Source: Acanthosepion esculentum (taxonomy: Eukaryota; Mollusca; Cephalopoda; Sepiida; Sepiidae). Taken from it: a stretch of 64,000 nt of DNA. Below are positions 1-13,146 of this stretch, piece after piece; position 1 is the first letter of the stretch, and every line of letters starts with the position of its first letter. The stretch is taken from assembly GCA_964036315.1 (NCBI GenBank), contig OZ038485.1:73447548-73511547 (forward strand). Direction: 5' to 3'. The notes beneath the pieces were generated by a model. The model saw only the letters and a list, made by a program, of their open reading frames with translations. It did not search any database and was not told where the DNA came from. Made by a program: the position numbers and the translations under genes.

Positions 1-51
1 TTTCATACAAAATGATGAAAATCAGAAGTACATATAAATAGATTTATTTAG
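1..51 (+). repeat. Reference type A unit (first unit of the window)
   Basis: This is a representative type A unit, except for C instead of T at position 4 (tttcat), a recurring marker also seen at 1276, 2347 and about 5917. Positions 33-40 read tataaata, a perfect match to the TATA-box consensus TATAWAWR. A GTAC tetranucleotide (RsaI site) lies at 28-31. Two A4 tracts (9-12 and 18-21) sit about 9 bp apart, and T tracts lie at 43-45, 47-49 and the next 1-4. Type A is the commoner form over most of the window, especially after about 45 kb. Confidence 0.95.
33..40 (+). promoter_or_regulatory. TATA-like motif, first of many
   Basis: TATAAATA matches TATAWAWR at all eight positions and recurs at unit positions 33-40 of every type A unit, giving runs with 51-bp spacing (for example about 3300-3660). 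Nothing around it shows an initiator or other promoter element, so the match may be a by-product of base composition. It is recorded because type B and most of the minor variants at the box destroy it. Confidence 0.35.
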
Positions 52-102
52 TTTTATACAAAATAATGAAAATCAGAAGTACATATAAATAGATTTATTT
101 AG

Positions 103-153
103 TTTTATACAAAATGATGAAAATCAGACGTACATTTCCATAGATTTATTTAG
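103..153 (+). repeat. Reference type B unit (with AAG to ACG marker)
   Basis: Type B units read tttccata at positions 33-40 in place of tataaata, so they lack the TATA-like motif. In the forward frame that starts at unit position 2, type B has no stop and encodes a 17-residue repeat, FIQNDENQKYISIDLFS. In type A codon 12 is TAA instead of TCC. This example also carries the gacg marker (unit positions 25-28) that recurs at 1402, 2473 and 6043, spaced 1275, 1071 and 3570 bp apart, all multiples of 51. Confidence 0.93.
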
Positions 154-3060
154 TTTTATACAAAATGATGAAAATCAGAAGTACATATCCATAGATTTAT
201 TTAGTTTTTTACAAAATGATGAAAATCAGAAGTACATATAAATAGATTTATTTAGTTTTATACAAAATGATGAAAATCAGAAGTAAATTTCTATAGATTT
301 ATTTAGTTTTATACAAAATGATGAAAATCAGAAGTACATATAAATAGATTTATTTAGTTTTATACAAAATGATTAAAATCAGAAGTACATTTAAATAGAT
401 TTATTTAGTTTTATAGAAAATGATGAAAATCAGAAGTACATTTCCATAGATTTATTTAGTTTTATACAAAATGATGAAAATCAGAAGTACATATAAATAG
501 ATTTATTTAGTTTTATACAAAATGATGAAGATCAGAAGTACATTTCCATAGATTTATTTAGTTTTATACAAAAGGATGAAAATCAGAAGTACATTTCCAT
601 AGATTTATTTAGTTTTATACAAAATGATGAAAAGCAGAAGTACATTTCCATAGATTTATTTAGTTTTATACAAAATGATGAAAATCAGAAGTACATATAA
701 ATAGATTTATTTAGTTTTATACAAAATGATGAAAATCAGAAGTACATATAAATAGATTTATTTAGATTTATACAAAATGATGAAAATCAGAAGTACATAT
801 AAATAGATTTATTTAGTTTTATACAAAATGATGAAAATCAGAAGTACATTTCCATAGATTTATTTAGTTTTATACAAAATGATGAAAATCAGAAGTACAT
901 ATAAATAGATTTATTTAGTTTTATACAAAATGATGAAAATCAGAAGTACATTTCCATCGATGTATTAAGATTTATACAAAATGATGAAAATCAGAAGTAC
1001 ATATAAATAGATTTATTTAGTTTTAAACAAAATGATGAAAATCAGAAGTACATATAAATAGATTTATTTAGTTTTATACAAAATGATGAAAATCAGAAGT
1101 ACATTTCCATAGATTTATTTAGTTTTATACAAAATGATGAAAATCAGAATTACATTTCCATAGATTTATTTAGTTTTATAAAAAATGATGAAAATCAGAA
1201 GTACATATAAATAGATTGATTTAGTTTTATACAAAATGATGAAAATCAGAATTTCATTTCCATAGATTTATTTAGTTTCATACAAAATGATGAAAATCAG
1301 AAGTACATATAAATAGATTTATTTAGTTTTATACAAAATGATGAAAATCAGAAGTACATATAAATAGATTTATTTAGTTTTATACAAAATGATGAAAATC
1401 AGACGTACATTTCCATAGATTTATTTAGTTTTATACAAAATGATGAAAATCAGAAGTACATGTCCATAGATTTATTTAGTTTTATACAAAATGATGAAAA
1501 TCAGAAGTACATATAAATAGATTTATTTAGTTTTATACAAAATGATGAAAATCAGAAGTAAATTTCTATAGATTTATTTAGTTTTATACAAAATGATGAA
1601 AATCAGAAGTACATATAAATAGATTTATTTAGTTTTATACAAAATGATTAAAATCAGAAGTACATATAAATAGATTTATTTAGTTTTATACAAAATGATG
1701 AAAATCAGATGTACATTTCCATAGATTTATTTAGTTTTATACAAAATGATGAAAATCAGAAGTACATATAAATAGATTTATTTAGTTTTATACAAAATGA
1801 TGAAGATCAGAAGTACATTTCCATAGATTTATTTAGTTTTATACAAAAGGATGAAAATCAGAAGTACATTTCCATAGATTTATTTAGTTTTATAAAAAAT
1901 GATGAAAATCAGCAGTACATAAAAATAGATTTATTTAGTTTTATACAAAATGATGAAAATCAGAATTACATTTCCATAGATTAATTTAGTTTTATACAAA
2001 ATGATGAAAATCAGAAGTACATATAAATAGATTTATTTAGTTTTATACAAAATGATGAAAATCAGAAGTACATTTCCATCGATGTATTAAGTTTTATACA
2101 AAATGATGAAAATCAGAAGTACATATAAATAGATTTATTTAGTTTTATACAAAATGATGAAAATCAGAAGTACATTTCCATAGATTTATTTAGTTTTATA
2201 CAAAATGATGAAAATCAGAAGTACATTTCCATAGATTTTTTTAGTTTTATAAAAAATGATGAAAATCAGAAGTACATATAAATAGATTTATTTAGTTTTA
2301 TACAAAATGATGAAAATCAGAATTTCATTTCCATAGATTTATTTAGTTTCATACAAAATGATGAAAATCAGAAGTACATATAAATAGATTTATTTAGTTT
2401 TATACAAAATGATGAAAATCAGAAGTACATATAAATAGATTTATTTAGTTTTATACAAAATGATGAAAATCAGACGTACATTTCAAAAGATTTATTTAGT
2501 TTTATACAAAATGATGAAAATCAGAAGTACATATCCATAGATTTATTTAGTTTTATACAAAATGATGAAAATCAGAAGTACATATAAATAGATTTATTTA
2601 GTGTTATACAAAATGATGAAAATCAGAAGTAAATTTCTATAGATTTATTTAGTTTTATACGAAATGATGAAAATCAGAAGTACATATAAATAGATTTATT
2701 TAGTTTTATACAAAATGATTAAAATCAGAAGTACATATAAATAGATTTATTTAGTTTTATACAAAATGATGAAAATCAGAAGTACATTTCCATATATTTA
2801 TTTAGTTTTATACAAAATGATGAAAATCAGAAGTACATATAAATAGATTTATTTAGTTTTATACAAAATGATGAAGATCAGAAGTACATTTCCATAGATT
2901 TATTTAGTTTTATACAAAAGGATGAAAATCAGAAGTACATTTCCATAGATTTATTTAGTTTTATAAAAAATGATGAAAATCAGCAGTACATATAAATAGA
3001 TTTATTTAGTTTTATACAAAATGATGAAAATCAGAATTACATTTCCATAGATTAATTTAG

Positions 3061-3329
3061 TTTTATACAAAATGATGAAAATCAGAAGTACATTTCCATA
3101 GATTTATTTAGTTTTATACAAAATGATGAAAATCAGAAGTACATATAAATAGATTTATTTAGTTTTATACAAAATGAAGAAAATTAGAAGTACATATAAA
3201 TAGATTTATTTAGATTTATACAAAATGATGAAAATCAGAATTACATATAAATAGATTTATTTAGTTTTATACAAAATGATGAGAATCAGACGTACATATA
3301 AATAGATTTATTTAGTTTTATACAAAATG
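3061..3329 (+). repeat. Transition units between HOR blocks
   Basis: This short stretch contains a run of mostly type A units carrying private variants (gaagaaaattag, gaattac, gagaatcagacg). It does not align in order with the preceding 21-unit HOR or with the duplicated block that starts about 3330. It probably marks the exchange junction between them. Confidence 0.55.
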
Positions 3330-5215
3330 ATGAAAATCAGAAGTACATATAAATAGATTTATTTAGTTTTATACAAAATGATGAAAATCAGAAGTACATA
3401 TAAATAGATTTATTTAGTTTTATACAAAATGATGAAAATCAGAAGTACATATAAATAGATTTATTTAGTTTTATACAAAATGATGAAAATCAGAAGTACA
3501 TATAAATAGATTTATTTAGTTTTATACAAAATGATGGAAATCAGAAGTACATATAAATAGATTTATTTAGTTTTATACAAAATGATGAAAATCAGAAGTA
3601 CATATAAATAGATTTATTTAGTTTTATACAAAATGATGAAAATCAGAAGTACATATAAATAGATTTATTTAGTTTTATACAAAATGATGAAAATCAGAAG
3701 TACATTTCCATAGATTTATTTAGTTTTATACAAAATGATGAAAATCAGAAGTACATTTCCATAGATTTATTTAGTTTTATACAAAATGATGAAAATCAGA
3801 AGTACATTTCCATAGATTTATTTAGTTTTATACAAAATGATGAAAATCAGATGTACATTTCCATAGATTTATTTAGTTTTATACAAAATGATGAAAATCA
3901 GAAGTACATTTCCATAGATTTATTTAGTTTTATACAAAATGATGAAAATCAGAAGTACATTTCCATAGATTTATTTAGTTTTATACAAAATGATGAAAAT
4001 CAGAAGTACATATAAATAGATTTATTTAGTTTTATACAAAATGATGAAGATCAGAAGTACATTTCCATAGATTTATTTAGTTTTATACAAAAGGATGAAA
4101 ATCAGAAGTACATTTCCATAGATTAATTTAGTTTTATACAAAATGATGAAAATCAGAAGTACATTTCCATAGATTTATTTAGTTTTATACAAAATGATGA
4201 AAATCAGAAGTACATATAAATAGATTTATTTAGTTTTATACAAAATGAAGAAAATCAGAAGTACATATAAATAGATTTATTTTGATTTATACAAAATGAT
4301 GAAAATCAGAATTACATATAAATAGATTTATTTAGTTTTATACAAAATGATGAAAATCAGAAGTACATTTCCATAGATTTATTTAGTTTTATCCAAAATG
4401 ATGAAAATCAGAAGTACATATAAATAGATTTATTTAGTTTTATACAAAATGATGAGAATCAGAAGTACATATAAATAGATTTATTTAGTTTTATACAAAA
4501 TGATGAAAATCAGAAGTACATATAAATAGATTTATTTAGTTTTATACAAAATGATGAAAATCAGAAGTACATATAAATAGATTTATTTAGTTTTATACAA
4601 AATGATGAAAATCAGAAGTACATATAAATAGATTTATTTAGTTTTATACAAAATGATGAAAATCAGAAGTACATATAAATAGATTTATTTAGTTTTATAC
4701 AAAATGATGGAAATCAGAAGTACATATAAATAGATTTATTTAGTTTTATACAAAATGATGAAAATCAGAATTACATATAAATAGATTTATTTAGTTTTAT
4801 ACAAAATGATGAATATCAGAAGTACATATAAATAGATTTATTTAGTTTTATACAAAATGATGAAAATCAGAAGTACATTTCCATAGATTTATTTAGGTTT
4901 ATACAAAATGATGAAAATCAGAAGTACATTTCCATAGATTTATTTAGTTTTATACAAAATGATGAAAATCAGAAGTACATTTCCATAGATTTATTTAGTT
5001 TTATACAAAATGATGAAAAGCAGAAGTACATTTCCATAGATTTATTTAGTTTTATACAAAATGATGAAAATCAGAAGTACATATAAATAGATTTATTTAG
5101 TTTTATACAAAATGATGAAAATCAGAAGTACATATAAATAGATTTATTTAGATTTATACAAAATGATGAAAATCAGAAGTACATATAAATAGATTTATTT
5201 AGTTTTATACAAAAT
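3330..5215 (+). repeat. Duplicated segment, copy 1 (partner at 6240-8225)
   Basis: Markers recur downstream in the same order: a gatgg unit at 3531 and 6438, a run of six type B units starting at 3701 and 6608, and tttgattta at 4281 and 7188, all 2,907 bp (57 units) apart. Past the gaattac unit near 4770 the offset becomes 3,009 bp (59 units): taggttta at 4892 and 7901, gaaaagcag at 5021 and 8030. Two units were therefore gained in copy 2 or lost in copy 1. The six-B run leaves a stop-free stretch from 3659 to 4012 in the 17-codon frame. Confidence 0.85.
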
Positions 5216-6239
5216 GATGAAAATCAGAAGTAAATTTCTATAGATTTATTTAGTTTTATACAAAATGATGAAAATCAGAAGTACATTTCCATAGATTTAT
5301 TTAGTTTTATACAAAATGATGAAAATCAGAAGTACATATAAATAGATTTATTTAGTTTTATACAAAATGATGAAGATCAGAAGTACATTTCCATGGATTT
5401 ATTTAGTTTTATACAAAAGTATGAAAATCAGAAGTACATTTCCATAGATTTATTTAGTTTTATAAAAAATGATGAAAATCAGCAGTACATAAAAATAGAT
5501 TTATTTAGTTTTATACAAAATGATGAAAATCAGAATTACATTTCCATAGATTAATTTAGTTTTATACAAAATGATGAAAATCAGAAGTACATATAAATAG
5601 ATTTATTTAGTTTTATACAAAATGATGAAAATCAGAAGTACATATAAATAGATTTATTTAGTTTTATACAAAATGATGAAAATCAGAAGTACATTTCCAT
5701 AGATTTATTTAGTTTTATACAAAATGATGAAAATCAGAAGTACATTTCCATAGATTTATTTAGTTTTATACAAAATGATGAAAATCAGAAGTACATTTCC
5801 ATAGATTTTTTTAGTTTTATAAAAAATGATGAAAATCAGAAGTACATATAAATAGATATATTTAGTTTTATACAAAATGATGAAAATCAGAATTTCATTT
5901 CCATAGATTTATTTAGTTTCATACAAAATGATGAAAATCAGAAGTACATATAAATAGATTTATTTAGTTTTATACAAAATGATGAAAATCAGAAGTACAT
6001 ATAAATAGATTTATTTAGTTTTATACAAAATGATGAAAATCAGACGTACATTTCAATAGATTTATTTAGTTTTATACAAAATGATGAAAATCAGAAGTAC
6101 ATATCCATAGATTTATTTAGTTTTATACAAAATGATGAAAATCAGAAGTACATATAAATAGATTTATTTAGTTTTATACAAAATGATGAAAATCAGAAGT
6201 AAATTTCTATAGATTTATTTAGTTTTATACGAAATGATG
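5216..6239 (+). repeat. Reused 21-unit HOR segment
   Basis: This segment repeats the marker order of the 21-unit HOR at about 1900-2700, offset by 3,570 bp (70 units). The cagcag unit lies at 1911 and 5481, gaatttcattt at 2320 and 5890, gacg at 2473 and 6043, and atacgaaat at 2660 and 6230. The first few units are offset by 72 units instead (aatttcta at 1561 and 5233). It separates the two copies of the 3330-5215 duplication, so 1-8.2 kb reads as a larger duplicated region rearranged by whole-unit gains and losses. Confidence 0.8.
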
Positions 6240-8225
6240 AAAATCAGAAGTACATATAAATAGATTTATTTAGTTTTATACAAAATGATGAAAATCAGAA
6301 GTACATATAAATAGATTTATTTAGTTTTATACAAAATGATGAAAATCAGAAGTACATATAAATAGATTTATTTAGTTTTATACAAAATGATGAAAATCAG
6401 AAGTACATATAAATAGATTTATTTAGTTTTATACAAAATGATGGAAATCAGAAGTACATATAAATAGATTTATTTAGTTTTATACAAAATGATGAAAATC
6501 AGATGTACATATAAATAGATTTATTTAGTTTTATACAAAATGATGAAAATCAGAAGTACATATAAATAGATTTATTTAGTTTTATACAAAATGATGAAAA
6601 TCAGAAGTACATTTCCATAGATTTATTTAGTTTTATACAAAATGATGAAAATCAGAAGTACATTTCCATAGATTTATTTAGTTTTATACAAAATGATGAA
6701 AATCAGAAGTACATTTCCATAGATTTATTTAGTTTTATACAAAATGATGAAAATCAGATGTACATTTCCATAGATTTATTTAGTTTTATACAAAATGATG
6801 AAAATCAGAAGTACATTTCCATAGATTTATTTAGTTTTATACAAAATGATGAAAATCAGAAGTACATTTCCATAGATTTATTTAGTTTTATACAAAATGA
6901 TGAAAATCAGAAGTACATATAAATAGATTTATTTAGTTTTATACAAAATGATGAAGATCAGAAGTACATTTCCATAGATTTATTTAGTTTTATACAAAAG
7001 GATGAAAATCAGAAGTACATTTCCATAGATTAATTTAGTTTTATACAAAATGATGAAAATCAGAAGTACATTTCCATAGATTTATTTAGTATTATACAAA
7101 ATGATGAAAATCAGAAGTACATATAAATAGATTTATTTAGTTTTATACAAAATGAAGAAAATCAGAAGTACATATAAATAGATTTATTTTGATTTATACA
7201 AAATGATGAAAATCAGAATTACATATAAATAGATTTATTTAGTTTTATACAAAATGATGAAAATCAGAAGTACATTTCCATAGATTTATTTAGTTTTATA
7301 CAAAATGATGAAAATCAGAAATACATATAAATAGATTTATTTAGTTTTATACAAAATGATGAGAATCAGAAGTACATATAAATAGATTTATTTAGTTTTA
7401 TACAAAATGATGAAAATCAGAAGTACATATAAATAGATTTATTTAGTTTCATACAAAATGATGAAAATCAGAAGTACATATAAATAGATTTATTTAGTTT
7501 TATACAAAATGATGAAAATCAGAAGTACATATAAATAGATTTATTTAGTTTTATACAAAATGATGAAAATCAGAAGTACATATAAATAGATTTATTTAGT
7601 TTTATACAAAATGATGGAAATCAGAAGTACATATAAATAGATTTATTTAGTTTTATACAAAATGATGAAAATCAGAATTACATATAAATAGATTTATTTA
7701 GTTTTATACAAAATGATGGAAATCAGAAGTACATATAAATAGATTTATTTAGTTTTATACAAAATGATGAAAATCAGAAGTACATTTCCATAGATTTATT
7801 TAGTTTTATACAAAATGATGAAAATCAGAAGTACATTTCCATAGATTTATTTAGTTTTATACAAAATGATGAAAATCAGAAGTACATTTCCATAGATTTA
7901 TTTAGGTTTATACAAAATGATGAAAATCAGAAGTACATTTCCATAGATTTATTTAGTTTTATACAAAATGATGAAAATCAGAAGTACATTTCCATAGATT
8001 TATTTAGTTTTATACAAAATGATGAAAAGCAGAAGTACATTTCCATAGATTTATTTAGTTTTATACAAAATGATGAAAATCAGAAGTACATATAAATAGA
8101 TTTATTTAGTTTTATACAAAATGATGAAAATCAGAAGTACATATAAATAGATTTATTTAGATTTATACAAAATGATGAAAATCAGAAGTACATATAAATA
8201 GATTTATTTAGTTTTATACAAAATG
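6240..8225 (+). repeat. Duplicated segment, copy 2 (partner at 3330-5215)
   Basis: This is the second copy of the segment described for 3330-5215, displaced by 57 units and, after the gaattac unit near 7675, by 59 units. Private changes (agatgtac near 6503, agtatta near 7090, gaaatac near 7319, tttcat near 7449) date from after the duplication. The match ends at about 8225, where copy 1 continues into a taaatttctatag unit and this copy into a type B unit ending actttcatac. Confidence 0.85.
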
Positions 8226-9015
8226 ATGAAAATCAGAAGTACATTTCCATAGATTTATTTACTTTCATACAAAATGATGAAAATCAGAAGTACATATCCA
8301 TAGATTTATTTAGTTTTATACAAAATGATGAAAATCAGAAGTACATATAAATAGATTTATTTAGTTTTATACAAAATGATGAAAATCAGAAGTACATTTC
8401 CATAGATTTATTTAGTTTTATACAAAATGATGAACATCAGAAGTACATTAACATTGATTTAATTAGTTTTATACAAAATGATGAAAATCAGAAGTACATT
8501 TACATAGATTTATTTAGTTTTATACAAAATGATGAAAATCAGAAGTACATATAAATAGATTTATTTAGTTTTATACAAAATGATGAAAATCAGAAGTACA
8601 TTTCCATAGATTTATTTAGTTTTATACAAAATGATGAAAATCAGAAGTACATATCCATAGATTTATTTAGTTTTATACAAAATGATGAAAATCAGAAGTA
8701 CATTTCCATAGATTTATTTAGTTTTATACAAAATGATGAAAATCAGAAGTACATATAAATAGATTTATTTAGTTTATTCAAAATGATGAAAATCAGAAGT
8801 ACATTTCCATAGATGTATTAAGTTTTATACAAAATGATGAAAATCAGAAGTACATATAAATAGATTTATTTAGTTTTATACAAAATGATGAAAATCAGAA
8901 GTACATATAAATAGATTTATTTAGTTTTATACAAAATGATGAAAATCAGAAGTACATTTCCATAGATTTATTTAGTTTTATACAAAATGATGAAAATCAG
9001 AAGTACATATAAATA
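8226..9015 (+). repeat. Transition units before the 40/41-unit HOR
   Basis: Mixed A and B units include a gaacat / ttaacattgatttaatt unit near 8430 and a ttacatag unit next to it. That pair recurs near 24541, 26122, 27910 and 34528. One unit near 8775 (agtttattcaaaat) is short by 1 bp, the only length change in the first 18 kb. The last units (type B, gatgtattaag, A, A, B) resemble the end of the following HOR. Confidence 0.6.
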
Positions 9016-11055
9016 GATTGATTTAGCTTTATACAAAATGATGAAAATCAGAATTACATTTCCATAGATTTATTTAGTTTTATACAAAATGATGAAAATC
9101 AGAAGTACATATAAATAGATTTATTTAGTTTTATACAAAATGATGAAAATCAGAAGTACATTTCCATAGATTTATTTAGTTTTATACAAAATGATGAAAA
9201 TCAGAAGTACATTTCCATAGATTTATTTAGTTTTATAAAAAATGATGAAAATCAGAAGTACATATAAATAGATTTATTTAGTTTTATACAAAATGATGAA
9301 TATCAGAAGTACATATAAATAGATTTATTTAGTTTTATACAAAATGATGAAAATCAGACGTACATTTCCATAGATTTATTTAGTTTTATACAAAATGATG
9401 AAAATCAGAAGTACATATCCATAGATTTATTTAGTTTTATACAAAATGATGAAAATGAGAAGTACATATAAATAGATTTATTTAGTTTTATACAAAATGA
9501 TGAAAATCAGAAGTACATTTCTATAGATTTATTTAGTTTTATACAAAATGATGAAAATCAGAAGTACGTATAAATAGATTTATTTAGTTTTATACAAAAT
9601 GATTAAAATCAGAAGTACATATAAATAGATTTATTTAGTTTCATACAAAATGATGAAAATCAGAAGTACATTTCCATAGATTTATTTAGTTTTATACAAA
9701 ATGATGAAAATCAGAAGTACATATAAATAGATTTATTTAGTTTTATACAAAATGATGAAGATCAGAAATACATTTCCATAGATTTATTTAGTTTTATACA
9801 AAAAAATGAAAATCAGAAGTACATTTCCATAGATTTATTTAGTTTTATAAAAAATGATGAAAATCAGAATTACATATAAATAGATTTATTTAGTTTTATA
9901 CAAAATGATGAAAATCAGAAGTACATTTCCATAGATTTATTTAGTTTTATACAAAATGATGAAAATCAGAAGTACATATAAATAGATTTATTTAGTTTTA
10001 TACAAAATGATGAGAATCAGAAGTACATATAAATAGATTTATTTAGTTTTATACAAAATGATGAAAATCAGAAGTACATATAAATAGATTTATTTAGTTT
10101 TATACAAAATGATGAAAATCAGAAGTACATACAATTAGATTTATTTAGTTTTATACAAAATGATGAAAATCAGAAGTACATATAAATAGATTTATTTAGT
10201 TTTATACAAAATGATGAAAATCAGAAGTACATTTCCATAGATTTATTTAGTTTTATACAAAATGATGAAAATCAGAAGTACATTTCCATAGATTTATTTA
10301 CTTTTATACAAAATGATGAAAAGCAGAAGTACATTTCCATAGATTTATTAAGTTTTATACAAAATGATGAAAATCAGAAGTACATATAAATAGATTTATT
10401 TAGTTTTATAGAAAATGATGAAAATCAGAAGTACATATAAATAGATTTATTTAGTTTTATACAAAATGATGAAAATCAGAAGTACATATAAATAGATTTA
10501 TTTAGTTTTATACAAAATGATGAAAATCAGAAGGACATTTCCATAGATTTATTTAGTTTTATACAAAATGATGAAAATCAGAAGTACATATCCATAGATT
10601 TATTTAGTTTTATACAAAATGATGAAAATCAGAAGTACATATAAATAGATTTATTTAGTTTTATACAAAATGATGAAAATCAGAAGTACATTTCCATAGA
10701 TTTATTTAGTTTTATACAAAATGATGAAAATCAGAAGTACATATAAATAGATTTATTTAGTTTTATACAAAATGATGAAAATCAGAAGTACATTTCCATA
10801 GATGTATTAAGTTTTATACAAAATGATGAAAATCAGAAGTACATATAAATAGATTTATTTAGTTTTATACAAAATGATGAAAATCAGAAGTACATATAAA
10901 TAGATTTATTTAGTTTTATACAAAATGATGAAAATCAGAAGTACATTTCCATAGATTTATTTAGTTTTATACAAAATGATGAAAATCAGAAGTAAATTTC
11001 CATAGATTTATTTAGTTTTATAAAAAATGATGAAAATCAGAAGTACATATAAATA
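9016..11055 (+). repeat. 40-unit HOR, copy 1 (2,040 bp)
   Basis: The anchor is a unit ending gattgatttagc at 9016, 11056, 13147 and 15238. This first copy spans 40 units. It lacks the gtgcataaaaatag unit present in the later copies (near 12268 and 14359) and reads aaaatgatg where they read aaaataatg (near 11430). Other markers in order are gaatat, gacg, ATATCC, gaaaatgag, TTTCTA, a tacgta unit, gattaaa, tttcat, gaagatcagaaatac, an aaaaaatg unit, a tacaattag unit, gaaaagcag and aaggac. Confidence 0.88.
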
Positions 11056-13146
11056 GATTGATTTAGCTTTATACAAAATGATGAAAATCAGAATTACATT
11101 TCCATAGATTTATTTAGTTTTATACAAAATGATGAAAATCAGAAGTACATATAAATAGATTTATTTAGTTTTATACAAAATGATGAAAATCAGAAGTACA
11201 TTTCCATAGATTTATTTAGTTTTATACAAAATGATGAAAATCAGAAGTACATTTCCATAGATTTATTTAGTTTTATAAAAAATGATGAAAATCAGAAGTA
11301 CATATAAATAGATTTATTTAGTTTTATACAAAATGATGAATATCAGAAGTACATATAAATAGATTTATTTAGTTTTATACAAAATGATGAAAATCAGACG
11401 TACATTTCCATAGATTTATTTAGTTTTATACAAAATAATGAAAATCAGAAGTACATATCCATAGATTTATTTAGTTTTATACAAAATGATGAAAATGAGA
11501 AGTACATATAAATAGATTTATTTAGTTTTATACAAAATGATGAAAATCAGAAGTACATTTCTATAGATTTATTTAGTTTTATACAAAATGATGAAAATCA
11601 GAAGTACGTATAAATAGATTTATTTAGTTTTATACAAAATGATTAAAATCAGAAGTACATATAAATAGATTTATTTAGTTTCATACAAAATGATGAAAAT
11701 CAGAAGTACATTTCCATAGATTTATTTAGTTTTATACAAAATGATGAAAATCAGAAGTACATATAAATAGATTTATTTAGTTTTATACAAAATGATGAAG
11801 ATCAGAAATACATTTCCATAGATTTATTTAGTTTTATACAAAAAAATGAAAATCAGAAGTACATTTCCATAGATTTATTTAGTTTTATAAAAAATGATGA
11901 AAATCAGAATTACATATAAATAGATTTATTTAGTTTTATACAAAATGATGAAAATCAGAAGTACATTTCCATAGATTTATTTAGTTTTATACAAAATGAT
12001 GAAAATCAGAAGTACATATAAATAGATTTATTTAGTTTTATACAAAATGATGAGAATCAGAAGTACATATAAATAGATTTATTTAGTTTTATACAAAATG
12101 ATGAAAATCAGAAGTACATATAAATAGATTTATTTAGTTTTATACAAAATGATGAAAATCAGAAGTACATACAATTAGATTTATTTAGTTTTATACAAAA
12201 TGATGAAAATCAGAAGTACATATAAATAGATTTATTTAGTTTTATACAAAATGATGAAAATCAGAAGTGCATAAAAATAGATTTATTTAGTTTTATACAA
12301 AATGATGAAAATCAGAAGTACATTTCCATAGATTTATTTAGTTTTATACAAAATGATGAAAATCAGAAGTACATTTCCATAGATTTATTTACTTTTATAC
12401 AAAATGATGAAAAGCAGAAGTACATTTCCATAGATTTATTAAGTTTTATACAAAATGATGAAAATCAGAAGTACATATAAATAGATTTATTTAGTTTTAT
12501 AGAAAATGATGAAAATCAGAAGTACATATAAATAGATTTATTTAGTTTTATACAAAATGATGAAAATCAGAAGTACATATAAATAGATTTATTTAGTTTT
12601 ATACAAAATGATGAAAATCAGAAGGACATTTCCATAGATTTATTTAGTTTTATACAAAATGATGAAAATCAGAAGTACATATCCATAGATTTATTTAGTT
12701 TTATACAAAATGATGAAAATCAGAAGTACATATAAATAGATTTATTTAGTTTTATACAAAATGATGAAAATCAGAAGTACATTTCCATAGATTTATTTAG
12801 TTTTATACAAAATGATGAAAATCAGAAGTACATATAAATAGATTTATTTAGTTTTATACAAAATGATGAAAATCAGAAGTACATTTCCATAGATGTATTA
12901 AGTTTTATACAAAATGATGAAAATCAGAAGTACATATAAATAGATTTATTTAGTTTTATACAAAATGATGAAAATCAGAAGTACATATAAATAGATTTAT
13001 TTAGTTTTATACAAAATGATGAAAATCAGAAGTACATTTCCATAGATTTATTTAGTTTTATACAAAATGATGAAAATCAGAAGTAAATTTCCATAGATTT
13101 ATTTAGTTTTATAAAAAATGATGAAAATCAGAAGTACATATAAATA
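11056..13146 (+). repeat. 41-unit HOR, copy 2 (2,091 bp)
   Basis: This copy has the same marker order as 9016-11055 plus one extra unit (gtgcataaaaatag near 12268), giving 41 x 51 = 2,091 bp. Reading it against the next copy by eye I found no differences. Near-identity of neighbouring 2-kb copies indicates recent amplification, or a collapsed or over-expanded stretch in the assembly. Confidence 0.88.

Larger units (their letters stand above)
1..3060 (+). repeat. 25- and 21-unit HOR block
   Basis: The first 25 units (1-1275) are followed by a related block of 21 units (1276-2346) and then a partial third (from 2347). Ordered markers shared between them are tttcat, gacg type B, an ATATCC or related hybrid, a taaatttctatag unit, gattaaa, gaagatc, aaaggatg and a gaatttcatttcc unit. 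Anchors: tttcat at 1, 1276 and 2347; gacg at 127, 1402 and 2473; gaatttcattt at about 1249 and 2320. The first block holds four more units than the second, so copies differ by whole units, as expected of unequal exchange. Many point differences make this block older or less homogenised than the one at 9-15 kb. Confidence 0.85.

Noticed and set aside
3659..4012. Ankyrin-like protist repeat protein fragment
   Set aside because: The resemblance of FIQNDENQKYISI to such proteins rests on a few common residues in A+T-rich codons and could easily be chance.
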